From: Paralichthys olivaceus | Lineage: Eukaryota; Chordata; Actinopteri; Pleuronectiformes; Paralichthyidae | Assembly: GCF_024713975.1 (NCBI RefSeq) | Contig: NC_091112.1 | Coordinates: 19,006,501-19,070,500, forward strand | Reading direction: 5' to 3' | Length of the DNA: 64,000 bases | Shown: positions 10,160 to 19,745 of the stretch, piece by piece | Numbering within the stretch: position 1 is the first letter of the stretch | Layout: each line of letters starts with the position of its first letter | The notes under the pieces: generated by a model | Told to the model about the DNA's origin: nothing | Databases searched by the model: none | Seen by the model: only the letters and a program-made list of their open reading frames with translations | Made by a program: the position numbers and the translations under genes

Positions 10160-10345
10160 GATGATGCTTCCTGTCTTTATGATGAGCTAAGTCCATGCTG
10201 ACTCATGGCCTATCCTTGATACACAGATATGAGTGATAATGTCAGTGATTCGTCATTTCAGGATATGGTATGAACTCATGAGATGCAAGTATTCTAGTTG
10301 TAGCATACAATCAGAAAAAAGCAGCTTTTACAGCACAATATTAAA
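10160..10345. repeat. Upstream duplicated block, inverted match to 12400-12680
   Basis: Positions 10161-10215 and 10255-10345 match the reverse complement of 12400-12680, including gatgatgcttcctgtcttta and ggatatggtatgaa. Together with 12400-12680 it forms one arm pair of the inverted cluster. Confidence 0.65.
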
Positions 10346-10576
10346 TGAGTGGAGGGTTATTAAAGCTAAGAATTACTAAAATATATATTGTAGTAAAACA
10401 GAAAGTGGAACTGGTTCACAGAAACCCGCCTTATGTCACTAATGACTCATCTATCTCACAGACACACACACACAGCTCCGCCTACTGAACCGTCAAGGAA
10501 GAGGAAGTGTCACTGAAGAGAAGCGGAGAGAAGTTTCTCTTCTATTTTTGTCTTAAAGTTTAACTTTTTTTTAACC

Positions 10577-10830
10577 ATGGCGTAGTGAACGTGACGGCTT
10601 ATCTAATGAGAGGATAGGAAAGGCCCTGATCAAAAATGGAATTGAGGAGGAACTGAAACACACAGCCTCAGACGACGTCCCGTCCCTCACCCTCTATACT
10701 GTGGAATTAAAGAATGAGGAGGACAAGCTTGTAGATCAGCTGGGCACATTGATCCGCAAAATTGGTGACAAATTAAAGGATGACGTGGAGATCCGAAATG
10801 AAATAGACGGGCTTGCACGAGGCTTCAGGT
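10577..10830 (+). pseudogene. BAX-like pseudogene, copy B
   Basis: It matches copy A from the upstream region through the BH3 helix. An extra A after ATGGCGT creates a stop at codon 3 and shifts the frame. At cttcaggt the homology jumps straight to the equivalent of 8944 (gataaaataaac in A), so about 770 bases are missing. The lost part includes BH1, BH2, the membrane anchor and the poly-G tract. The downstream block 10831-11197 then follows copy A's 3' flank. Confidence 0.85.
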
Positions 10831-11197
10831 GATAAAAAAATAAACATTTTAAAATAATTTCTTGTTATTCACTTTTTATACACATTGACCACCAAATGCA
10901 GCACTGCACTATTTCAGTTGATAAACAATTCACATACCAAGATGTGATGTTCTCAGTGTCTTGATAGTTTGAGTCTGATAATAAAGTTAAGGTGATTTAT
11001 AACCATATCTAATTATAAAGATAAAGCAGAAATGCTTGACAGCAGATTTGGAATAATGTCGTTATAGGCTGACAGAAACAATTGGAAGGCACAAAAGCCA
11101 TAGAGTGAAATAAAAGGATTTGTAGCTTACATATAAATAACTTGTCTTTCAAATGAGAAGAAGACCCATGAAGCGTATTGTTCTCCTTTACTAACTT

Positions 11198-11494
11198 GTG
11201 TCTGTTTTGTGTGTGTGTGTGTGTGTGTGAGTGTGTGTTATCCTTGAAATTAAATTATGGATTTCAGAATCCATAATTATGTCAATAGTTCATTTCAGAA
11301 GTTGAAGTGCTGGTAATAATTTAATAGTGAAGCTCAAACATTCAACTGTATGGACATTGTGCACATTGGTGAGCATGTGTGTGTGTGTGTTTAATGTGAC
11401 TCATCATCATCTATGTAGATTCATCGCTGTCACCCTCAAGTTTTGCAAAAAAAAGGAGTGAGAAAACTTTTCGGCAAGAAGGTGTGTCTCAGAG
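11198..11494. repeat. Duplicated flank, copy 2
   Basis: Second copy of 9748-10061 with small differences. Unlike the first copy, it runs into a recognisable C-terminal coding scrap of a minus-strand BAX-like gene. Confidence 0.7.
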
Positions 11495-11564
11495 TTAACT
11501 GTTCAATCTCCAGGGGATGAACCCTCTGAGAGCTATGCCGGCAAAGAAGGTGATGACAAGGCCT
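11495..11564 (-). pseudogene. BAX-like C-terminal relic, copy D
   Basis: On the minus strand this corresponds to the last about 23 codons of copy C (anchor segment GLVITFFAGIALGG and the stop), with substitutions; the homologous stop reads TAA. Homology ends at 11564, where unrelated sequence begins. Matching upstream DNA reappears at 12360-12680, so the rest of the gene appears to have been replaced or deleted. Confidence 0.75.
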
Positions 11565-11842
11565 TAAATCAGAGAAGCAAAGATAATAAAAAGAGGACTC
11601 TTAACAAGAGCTGCACAAACCTAAAGCAAACCAAAACGACATTAAATCCTTTTTAAACAAAACAACTGGTTCACAATCAAAAAACAAACAAAATACCAAC
11701 ATTAATTCTCTAATACGCAATTCTGAAAACAGAAAATAGTTATATCTTAATAACAGACGTTCTATCAATGGTGCTAGTTTGGCGAGCTGTTCCAACACAC
11801 CTCCACTGACTCAGCTGGATGGAACTTATACTGCCGCCAGCC

Positions 11843-12160
11843 TTAAAGGTACAGTGTGTAGAATGTTGTGATATCTAGTGTTGAAGTTGCATGTTGCAGC
11901 TGAAGACCCCTCATCTCACCCTCTCCTTCCAAACATGAAAAAGAACCTGTGGTAGCTTCAGTTGTCATAAAAACTCAAAAGGTGTTTAGTTTGTCCAGTC
12001 TGGACTAATGTTAAAAACATGGCCGCCTCCGTAGAGAGGGTCCCCTCAATGTAAATATAAAGTATTTAAATATAAAGGGTCTTTTCTGGGGTAAAGAAAA
12101 CTACAATTCATATAATTTAGATGAAATGAACTAGAGAAAACATCAACATTGATGTTGCTT
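11843..12160 (+). mobile_element. TTAA-flanked inverted-repeat element, incomplete
   Basis: It begins TTAAAGGTACAGTGTGTAGA and follows the element at 29242-30326 for about 300 bases, including cctctccttccaaacatgaa, then diverges before the second end. The TTAA target and termini suggest a piggyBac-like non-autonomous element. No coding sequence is present. Confidence 0.7.
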
Positions 12161-12359
12161 CACTCCTGATCTGTCCTCACCACCAGCCAGGAAGGAGGAG
12201 GAGCATCTGCCAGGCTTGCACAGCACACAGAGAGAGACAATACAAACTAACATGGACAGGGGATGGCTACAGCCGCATCACTCAGTGACACTTAAAACCT
12301 CTTCCTGATGGCTCAGTCTGCTGAGCTGTGTGTGTGTGTGTGTCATAAGTCAGTTAAGG

Positions 12360-12680
12360 CTGTTTTTTATGATCCAGTTCCACTTTCTTAAAATAGACAG
12401 TTTTAATTAACCCTCCACTCATTTAATATTGTGTAATAAAAGCTACTCTTTTCTGAACATATATGCAAAAACTAGATTACTTGCATCTCTTGATTTCATA
12501 CCATATCCTGAAATTACATTCATTTTCCAAATCATTACCAAGTTGATTTTCACACGTGAAATTGACATTGTGAGGATAATGCTCAGTTGCCTTCATTATC
12601 ACTCATGTCTGTGTATCAAGTATAGGCCATGAGTCAGTATGGACTTAGCTCACCATAAAGACAGGAAGCATCATCTTGTC
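12360..12680 (-). repeat. Upstream block of relic copy D
   Basis: Reversed, this matches the BAX-like upstream sequence (ccactcatttaatattgtgt against 7690-7715) and the block 10160-10345, including gcctat and gatacacag near 12615-12630. An extra stretch at about 12525-12595 is absent from the other copy. Confidence 0.65.
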
Positions 12681-13045
12681 ACAAATGTGAAAAGTAATAA
12701 AGCAAATTCAGTTTAATTTTATGGAAGTAGTGATTATATAATCTAAATTACAGGGAAACTAGGTAGGATGAACACGTCTGTACAATTTTCAACTGCACCA
12801 GAGCAAACAGGCAAGTTTAGAATAAGCCCTGCCCTAGTAAGTTTAAATTTCAAGTATAGTTTAACAATGCCTATCCTCACAGAAAACAAACAGCAGAGCA
12901 GGGTTCAAATCAAAGGTTTTAATGAGTACCTCATTACATTGCTGACCACAAAACAAAGATTACAGCAGTAAAGATGGATTTTTAATTTTAGAATTAAAAA
13001 ACAAACTAAATGGATTTCTGCCAAATAGCAACACATCTTATAGAC
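12681..13045. other. Spacer before copy C, no gene seen
   Basis: There is one short open frame with no recognisable motif. Homology with copy A's 3' flank starts at the G/C run near 13046. Confidence 0.4.
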
Positions 13046-13173
13046 CCCCCCGGCAGCCCTAGTGTCATTGCTGTCACCCCCAAGTTTTACAGTTTTACAG
13101 AGAAATTGCTAGAGAATTAGAAAAGTAGAAAATCATTCTTTGAAAATGTTTGCACCAACAAACTGCCCCTGAG

Positions 13174-13770
13174 TCAACTGGTCAGTCTCCAGGTGATGAA
13201 GCCTCCGAGAGCTATGCCGGCGAAGAAGGTGATGACAAGGCCTCCTCTGTCAGAGCTCATGGATGACGCGGTCTGCATGGACGCCACCGCCAGCTCTGAG
13301 AAGCTGCAGATCCATCCTCCTCGCTGCAAAATCCAGGAAAGGAGATATTTTTTGAAAAAGTCCACGGTGCACTTCAGGATCTCCATCACTGACTGAGGCA
13401 TATGCGCCTCCACCATTCTGACTGCCAACTTGCCGACGACGTAGATGAGCGCAGCAATCCTCTCCCAGGTGATCCCATCCTCAAGCACCTTGTTTGCCAC
13501 TGAGTTAAATCTGTCCCACCTGAAGCCTCGTGCAAGCCCGTCTATTTCATCTCGGATCTCCACGTCATCCTTTAATTTGTCACCAATTTTGCGGACCAAT
13601 GTGCTCAGCTGGTCCACAAGCTTGTCCTCCTCATTCTTTAATTCCACAGTGTAGAGGGTGAGGGACGGGACGTCGTCTGAAGCTGTGTGTTTCAGTTCCT
13701 CCTCAATTACATCTTTGATCAGGGCCTTTCCTATCCTCTCATCAGACAAGCCGTCACGTTCACACGCCAT
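13174..13770 (-). CDS. BAX-like BCL-2 family protein, copy C (uninterrupted ORF)
   Basis: It encodes 198 residues on the minus strand from an ATG in the same Kozak setting as copy A. All BCL-2 family features are present: BH3-like LVRKIGDKLKDD, BH1 DGITWERIAALIYVVGKL, BH2 LLSWILQRGGW, and the C-terminal anchor. Against copy A it has Glu-Arg inserted after residue 3. Its substitutions, in copy A numbering, are V53L, I64L, V105A, A110V, S111G, H140Y and R196S. Two of these, at 110-111, fall in the normally conserved BH1 segment. No introns or frame breaks are present. The duplicated DNA extends from about 13046 to 14003. Both intact copies could be functional, or they may simply be recent. Same family caveats as copy A. 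Confidence 0.85.
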   Translation of the reverse strand: MACERDGLSDERIGKALIKDVIEEELKHTASDDVPSLTLYTVELKNEEDKLVDQLSTLVRKIGDKLKDDVEIRDEIDGLARGFRWDRFNSVANKVLEDGITWERIAALIYVVGKLAVRMVEAHMPQSVMEILKCTVDFFKKYLLSWILQRGGWICSFSELAVASMQTASSMSSDRGGLVITFFAGIALGGFITWRLTS

Positions 13771-14311
13771 GGTTAAAAAGTGAAAAACTTTAAGACAAAA
13801 ATACTTGAAGAGAAACTTCTCTCCGCTTCTCTTCAGTGATACTTCCTCTTCCTTGACGGTTCAGTAGGCGGAGCTGTGTGTGTCTGTGTGTGTGAGAGGT
13901 GTGAATGGTATCACATGAGCGATATGTGAGACATGTACTGGTTTATGTGATCCAGTTCCACTTTCTGTTTTACTACAATATGAATTTGAGCAATTCTTAG
14001 TTTTAGAGGAGGAGCGAGGAGGACCAGAGGAGCGAGGTGGTGACAGCCAGCGGGTTCAGCTCAGCTGCGCATTCCTCAGGATACACGTCCATCCGGTTTT
14101 ACGCACGGGTCCCTCTCTCTCACTTTGACTCATCCGGGCAAGTGTTTGCACGTTTGTCCACAACACTATGCTCACTCACTCACATCGACATTACTGACAC
14201 TACTGACATACACACTCCACCTTTATTGTTAATTCTTGGATGTTTCATTTATAATAAATACTTTAAACTACCGTCATCCACTGTGTCCATCTCCGTATTT
14301 GTCATGCCCTG

Positions 14312-14720
14312 TCCATCAATCAATCAATCACATTTTATTTGTATAGCCCAAATTCACAAAACACATTTTGCCTCAGCGGCTTTACAATCTGTACAGGGAG
14401 AGAAACCTTCTGTCCTACAGAACAAAGCAACAGAAACATATTGTACAATTACAATGAATGACCAAATGATTACAGTAGCAGTGGTTAGCAGTGGTGGTTA
14501 TATATATAGTGGTGGGTTATAACAATGCTACAATAATATTAATATTAATATTAATGTCATAGACGTATGACTAATAATAATAATAACAGTAGTGGTGGGT
14601 GTCAGGCAGGGCCGTGGCAGTAGTGGGAACCATGATCCAATACAGGGAGCAGCCATGATCCATGAGAACCTGTTGGACGAGAGAGCACAGAAACTCTGGG
14701 GAGGAAGTTTAGTTAGTAAC
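14312..14720 (-). mobile_element. ATCA-tailed dispersed repeat
   Basis: It starts with atcaatcaatcaatca and cattttatttgtatagccc, the same 3'-end motif as at 34805 and 44023, and then runs through a diverged body. An ATA/ATT-rich patch lies near 14535-14590. Probably a truncated LINE-derived copy. Confidence 0.6.
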
Positions 14721-14779
14721 ATGCATTAATGAGACATGTATGTTTACATGTATGTTTTGCAGATGGTGATGATGGTTTG

Positions 14780-15545
14780 CCAGCTGCACCGTCAAGGAAA
14801 GGAGGGACCTGCAAAGGGTGGTGAGGGTAGCTGAAAGAATCATAGGGACCACACTACCCCCCCCTCAGAGACATCTATACTAGCCGACTCCATAAGAAGG
14901 CCATTAACATTAGCACAGACCCCACACACCCTGGACATGCCCTATTCGCCCCCCTCCCCTCTGGTAGGAGATACCGCTCTCTCAAAGCCAGAACCACAAG
15001 ACTCTTAAACAGCTTTTACCCTCAGGCCGTTAAAGCCATCACCCCACCCCCACCCACACCTTCCAAGGACTGTTAAAAATCAAACACACACATACCTACC
15101 CCCCTCTCCCATTCTACCCAAGGACTGTAAACAACACACACACACACACACACACACAGTCTATCCCAAGGGTATTCAATGTGAATCTTTTATTTATTAT
15201 TCTGGAACTGTAATTCTTGCACAAAATCAATACTTTTTTGCACTACAACTCAGGTGGACAGTCAGACTGCCTGTCCTACTGTACACTGTACTATTTGCAC
15301 TGTCATTATTATTATACTGTTACTACACTGTCACACTTTAATATGTTTATCTTTTAGCTGGGTTTTTATAAAGGAAAAAACAAAAATAAATAAATACTGT
15401 ACATTTGAATTTTACTTCTTGATTCTGTCTGATTTCTAAAATCTTTAGATCGCTGCTGTAACAAGAAGAGCTGCAAAAATAATTTTCAATGTTGAATGTT
15501 GGTAACAATGTTAAACAATGACAATAAAGGATTCTGATTCTGATA
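14780..15545 (+). mobile_element. Non-LTR retrotransposon 3' fragment
   Basis: Translation of 14790-15045 gives LQRVVRVAERIIG, then after a frame slip LPSGRRYRSLKARTTRLLNS and FYPQAV. This is the typical C-terminus of a fish LINE ORF2 (Rex/CR1-like). It ends in a 3' UTR with caataaaggattctgattct. Stops and a frameshift make it inactive. Confidence 0.8.
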
Positions 15546-15546
15546 A

Positions 15547-15571
15547 TAGAGAGAGAGAGAGAGAGAGAGAG
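15547..15571 (+). repeat. (GA)n microsatellite
   Basis: A GA run about 85 bases outside the 3' end of the Tx1 element. A second GA-rich stretch at 15655-15668 abuts the element. Confidence 0.85.
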
Positions 15572-15773
15572 GAGGTTTGAGAAGAGTTTTCAGTAAAGGG
15601 AGATGTGACTACATCTTCAACCAATACCGTGCCGAACTAGGCATAACCCTGAAAGAGACAGAGAGAGATTTTTTGATTTTTACAAAAACACTTTATTTAC
15701 ATAATTTCATTTGTACAAGTTTTTTTTTTTTTTTAAATAAAGTGCTCGTGTAATTATAATATTTAAAAATACA

Positions 15774-18700
15774 TCAAACAGTTAAAAAGTGTGGAAAAGA
15801 CAGCTCATCATCATTTACGGTGCAGATTATGTTTTTAAAACACCAGCGTTTTTTAAAAGACTCGAGATCAGAGATATGTTTGTAAAAGTTGAACTCGAGT
15901 CTGAGTCTTGCTCGGAGGTTTGTCACCCACACTGCCATTGCTTCCTGTCCTTCCCTGTTCTCCACCCTGTGTTTTCGGCTAACATATATAGCCAGTTTGG
16001 CTTCACCGGATAAGAAGTTTAGGAGCTGCCACTTCTCTTTATTAAAATTCTTGTAGCCAGCTCCCATGATAAAAACCTTCTCAGTAAAAATTATGTTAAA
16101 AAGACTAAAAACCGTGGTTAAAAGAGAGAAGAGACTTGTGAGTCTCTTGCACTCAGTAAAAACGTGATAAACAGTCTCACGCAGATTGCAAAAAGGGCAC
16201 TTGTTAAGAACAGTGGGATTAATAACAGAAATAAAAGCGTTGGAAGCAATGGCACCGTGTAAAATTCTCCACTGGAGGTCGCCGGTCCTTTTTTTTAGGG
16301 GAGGTTTATATAAAATCCGCCACTGTGGGCTGGGTCCATTTTCACCCCACCTCTGTGTCCACACAGTGGGGGGCCTGTTGCTCAGTCCGGACTGGTGGAT
16401 GCTCTTTACACAGTTTCTGTAGAAGGTTCTTTTGTCACTTCTGTGTATAGTTAGTTTGTGTTTATTTATTATAGTGAGTAGGGGGCCGGTCTTCTCTCCC
16501 AGCCCTGGGCTCAGGATGATATCCGGGTAGGGGTCTGCAGCATCAGGTTTAATTTCTTTGTTTTGGTGGCCCCTCAGGAGGCTTTTTTCTTTTTCGGAGA
16601 GCCTCTGGGTCCAGAGCTCTAGGATCCTCTGGGCCACCCGGAGAGACTGCAGCCCCAGCAGGGAGCCCAGGGCCTGGGTGTTGGTTAGTGTCGGCCCCAC
16701 TGCATCCACCAGCTGCTGTAGGGTCAGGGTTCCAGACCGGGTCAGCGCCGCCATCAGGCCATGTGTTGTCTTGTCGCTGACGTCCAGTCTGGCTCCATTG
16801 ACAATGGGTTCTCTCAACAACCAGTGCAGAGAGTTGGCTTCCGGGAACCTTTTATGGTTAAAAAGGGCCCATGACTTAAAAACACCTTGATAAAAGGGAG
16901 GTAACATAGTTAGTTTTAAAAATTTAGGATCAGTTAAAAACAGAGCATCATCCAACCCCAGCTTATTGGCACGCCTAAGGATGCTGCTGGCCACGTCTCT
17001 CCACACCAGATCTGCCGGACCTGTGAGGTACCTTTGTATGAACTGGAGTCTAAAAGTGGCAGTCCGGCTGGCCAGGTGGACAAGGCCCTGTCCCCCCTCC
17101 TCCCTGTCTAAAAACAGCACCCCCTGTGGCACCCAGTGTAGCCCTCCCCAGAGGAAGTCAACCATCTTCCTCTGGATTTCTGCGAGTAAGCCTGGGGGGG
17201 GGTCTACACAGGTAAGTCGGTGCCACAGCTGGGATGCTACCAAGTTGTTTAAAACCAGAACTCTACCTCTAAAAGACATCTGGGGGAGCAGCCATTTCCA
17301 ATTGTTGAGTTTGTTTTGAATTTTTTCTGTGACGGTCTCCCAGTTCTTCTTCATTATATGGTCTGCTCCTAAAAACACCCCGAGATATTTTAAACCTCCT
17401 TTCTTCCACTCCAGGTTTTGGGGGAGAACCGGGAGACCGCTGCGCCACTCACCGACAGCGAGGGCTTCGCTTTTTTTCCAGTTGACCCTCGCTGCCGATG
17501 CCGAGCTAAAATCCTTAATAATGTCTGCTAAAACGTCAACCTCCATTTGGTTCTTAATAAAAACTATAAGATCGTCTGCATAGGCAGATAAAATCATGTT
17601 TCTACTAAAACCAGGATAAAACAACCCTTGAAGGTTGGAACGTATTTTGTGGAGGAGAGGTTCCAGGGAGAGAGCGTAGAGCATCCCTGACAGAGCGCAG
17701 CCCTGCCTGACACCTCTACACACTCTAAAAGGAGCACTCAGACTGCCGTTGACCTTCAGCACACTCTCAACATCACTGTACAGCACCTTGATCTTAGCTA
17801 TGAAGCCAGCGCTGAACCCAAACTTCCCCATCACTTTCCACAGGAAGCTGTGTTCAACACGGTCAAAAGCCTTTTCTTGGTCTATGGAAATGAAACCAGT
17901 GTTTGCACCTAATGAGCTAGAGACATCCAAAACATCTCGAATCAGGTGGACATTGTCCACCATGGACCTGCCGGGGACGCAGTAGGTCTGGTCCCGGTGG
18001 ATGACCTGCTCCATAGCCCTTCCCAGCCTGGAGGCCAATACTTTGGACAGGAGTTTGTAATCCACACAGAGCAGTGACACAGGGCGCCAGTTTCTGATGT
18101 CCTGCAGGTTCCCCTTTTTGGGCAGTAGTGTGAGGACTGCCCTCCTGCAGGACACTGGCATGGAACCAGAGGCCAGACACTCATTAAAAACCTCTGAGAC
18201 ATCCTTTGCGAGGATGTCCCAGTAGGCCTTATAAAATTCCACTGTGAGGCCATCAATGCCAGGAGCTCGCCGTCCCTGCATGCCCTGCAGGGCGGTCAGT
18301 AGCTCCTGCATCTGGAGGGGGCCCTCGAGCTGTGAGTTGGTCTCTGCAGAGACTTGGGGTAGTCCCCCGCAGAAACCTTCCAGGAGCGCCGGCTCCTCCT
18401 TGTACTCGGTGGAGTATAAAAGTTGATAAAAGCTCACAGCCCGCCCTCGTATCTGGCTTGGTTCCGTCAGTTCTTGCCCCGTGTCAGACAGCAGTGCGTG
18501 GATTACTTTCCCCTGCCCGTTCTTTTTCTCCAGGCTGAAGAAATAGCTAGAGGGAGCATCCATCTCTGTGATGTTCTGGAACCGGGACCTGACCAACGCG
18601 CCCTGTACTTTACTGTCCAGCAGGTCGGCTAAGGCCATTTTTTTCTCTTTGAGGCTTTCAATATAACCTCGATTTCCGGTGGACTCACTTAAATGTTCTA

Positions 18701-19745
18701 GTTTCACTATTTCGGTCTCTAGATCCTTCATAGATCTGGTGCTATCTCGTGTGACGTTTAGTGTGTGCTGTTGACACAATAGTCTTATTTGTGTCTTACC
18801 ATGATCAAACCACTGCCTAAGATTGTTAAAATCGCCCTTCCTCTGTCTAAAAACACCCCAGAAATAAATAAAGACCTCTCTAAAACTCCTATCAAATGTT
18901 AAAGCAGAATTAAAATGCCAATAAGCACTTTTGGGTAAAATGTTCCTGATAAAAACATGAGATAAAATGAGAGAATGATCAGTAAAACCAGCAGGCATAA
19001 TAACACAACTCTTAAAAATGTTAAAATGATGTTTAAAACAATAAATACGATCTAGTCTGGCTAAGGAGACCCTGCTCTCTCTGAAGTGGGACCAGGTGTA
19101 CTGTCTGGAGTCTGGGTGCATCCTCCTCCACACATCCACCAGGCCGTGAGAGCGGACCAGCTGCTTCAAGGCGTGCTGAGAGGCTGCATGAGGCTCTGTG
19201 TGGTTCCGATCTAAAATCGCATCTTCAGTGCAGTTAAAATCCCCCCCCAAGAATAAAAAATCCTCCGTAGAGCAACCATTTAAAACGTCATTTACTTTGA
19301 CTAAAAACTGCTTCCTCTCTGCACCAGATGTTGGAGCATAAATGTTGATAAAAACAGCAGCAAAATGGTCGAACTGAGCTTTGACTAAAAGAAGCCTCCC
19401 CTCGATAAAATGTTGGACCTCCAGTGCCTTGGGTTTAAAAGCCCGTGAGAAGAGGAAGCCCACTCCTCCACTGAGGGAGGTGTTGTGACTTAAAATGGCT
19501 TCCCCTTCCCACTCCCTCTTCCAGTCAGACTCATTATTAAAATCACTATGCGTTTCTTGTAAAAAGAAGACATCTATTTTTTTCATTTTGGCTGATTCAT
19601 AAATAAAATGTCTTTTCTTTTGGTCTCTTGCACCGTTTACGTTTAAAACACCTATTTTAAAAACATCCATAGTGGTAGAGATGTTAAAAACTATAATAGA
19701 AAACAATAAGTTAATTAAAACACACATTGCTGCCTTTTCCATCAC
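15774..19745 (-). CDS. Tx1-type LINE ORF2: endonuclease and reverse transcriptase
   Basis: This is an open frame of 1,323 codons. The first ATG is at 19745, but the conserved protein starts at Met26 (19670; MDVFKIGVLNVNGARDQ), which is the likelier start. An APE-type endonuclease spans about 30-260 (motifs QETHSD, GGDFNCTED, DRIYCF, TDHSLI). It nicks target DNA to prime reverse transcription. The reverse transcriptase lies at about 490-760 (GIDGLTVEFY, NWRPVSLLCVDYK, DQEKAFDRVEH, and the catalytic YADD at 722-725). A CX2C-X7-H-X4-C motif (CPFCNLRETVYHVFTEC) lies near the C-terminus. Length and order match Tx1-like ORF2, and no stop or frameshift is seen. The frame overlaps the end of ORF1 by 35 bases. 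Confidence 0.92.
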   Translation of the reverse strand: MMEKAAMCVLINLLFSIIVFNISTTMDVFKIGVLNVNGARDQKKRHFIYESAKMKKIDVFFLQETHSDFNNESDWKREWEGEAILSHNTSLSGGVGFLFSRAFKPKALEVQHFIEGRLLLVKAQFDHFAAVFINIYAPTSGAERKQFLVKVNDVLNGCSTEDFLFLGGDFNCTEDAILDRNHTEPHAASQHALKQLVRSHGLVDVWRRMHPDSRQYTWSHFRESRVSLARLDRIYCFKHHFNIFKSCVIMPAGFTDHSLILSHVFIRNILPKSAYWHFNSALTFDRSFREVFIYFWGVFRQRKGDFNNLRQWFDHGKTQIRLLCQQHTLNVTRDSTRSMKDLETEIVKLEHLSESTGNRGYIESLKEKKMALADLLDSKVQGALVRSRFQNITEMDAPSSYFFSLEKKNGQGKVIHALLSDTGQELTEPSQIRGRAVSFYQLLYSTEYKEEPALLEGFCGGLPQVSAETNSQLEGPLQMQELLTALQGMQGRRAPGIDGLTVEFYKAYWDILAKDVSEVFNECLASGSMPVSCRRAVLTLLPKKGNLQDIRNWRPVSLLCVDYKLLSKVLASRLGRAMEQVIHRDQTYCVPGRSMVDNVHLIRDVLDVSSSLGANTGFISIDQEKAFDRVEHSFLWKVMGKFGFSAGFIAKIKVLYSDVESVLKVNGSLSAPFRVCRGVRQGCALSGMLYALSLEPLLHKIRSNLQGLFYPGFSRNMILSAYADDLIVFIKNQMEVDVLADIIKDFSSASAARVNWKKSEALAVGEWRSGLPVLPQNLEWKKGGLKYLGVFLGADHIMKKNWETVTEKIQNKLNNWKWLLPQMSFRGRVLVLNNLVASQLWHRLTCVDPPPGLLAEIQRKMVDFLWGGLHWVPQGVLFLDREEGGQGLVHLASRTATFRLQFIQRYLTGPADLVWRDVASSILRRANKLGLDDALFLTDPKFLKLTMLPPFYQGVFKSWALFNHKRFPEANSLHWLLREPIVNGARLDVSDKTTHGLMAALTRSGTLTLQQLVDAVGPTLTNTQALGSLLGLQSLRVAQRILELWTQRLSEKEKSLLRGHQNKEIKPDAADPYPDIILSPGLGEKTGPLLTIINKHKLTIHRSDKRTFYRNCVKSIHQSGLSNRPPTVWTQRWGENGPSPQWRILYKPPLKKRTGDLQWRILHGAIASNAFISVINPTVLNKCPFCNLRETVYHVFTECKRLTSLFSLLTTVFSLFNIIFTEKVFIMGAGYKNFNKEKWQLLNFLSGEAKLAIYVSRKHRVENREGQEAMAVWVTNLRARLRLEFNFYKHISDLESFKKRWCFKNIICTVNDDELSFPHFLTV

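Noticed and set aside
17917..18256. Additional minus-strand frames inside the LINE
   Set aside because: They are alternative frames of the reverse-transcriptase domain and carry no motif of their own.
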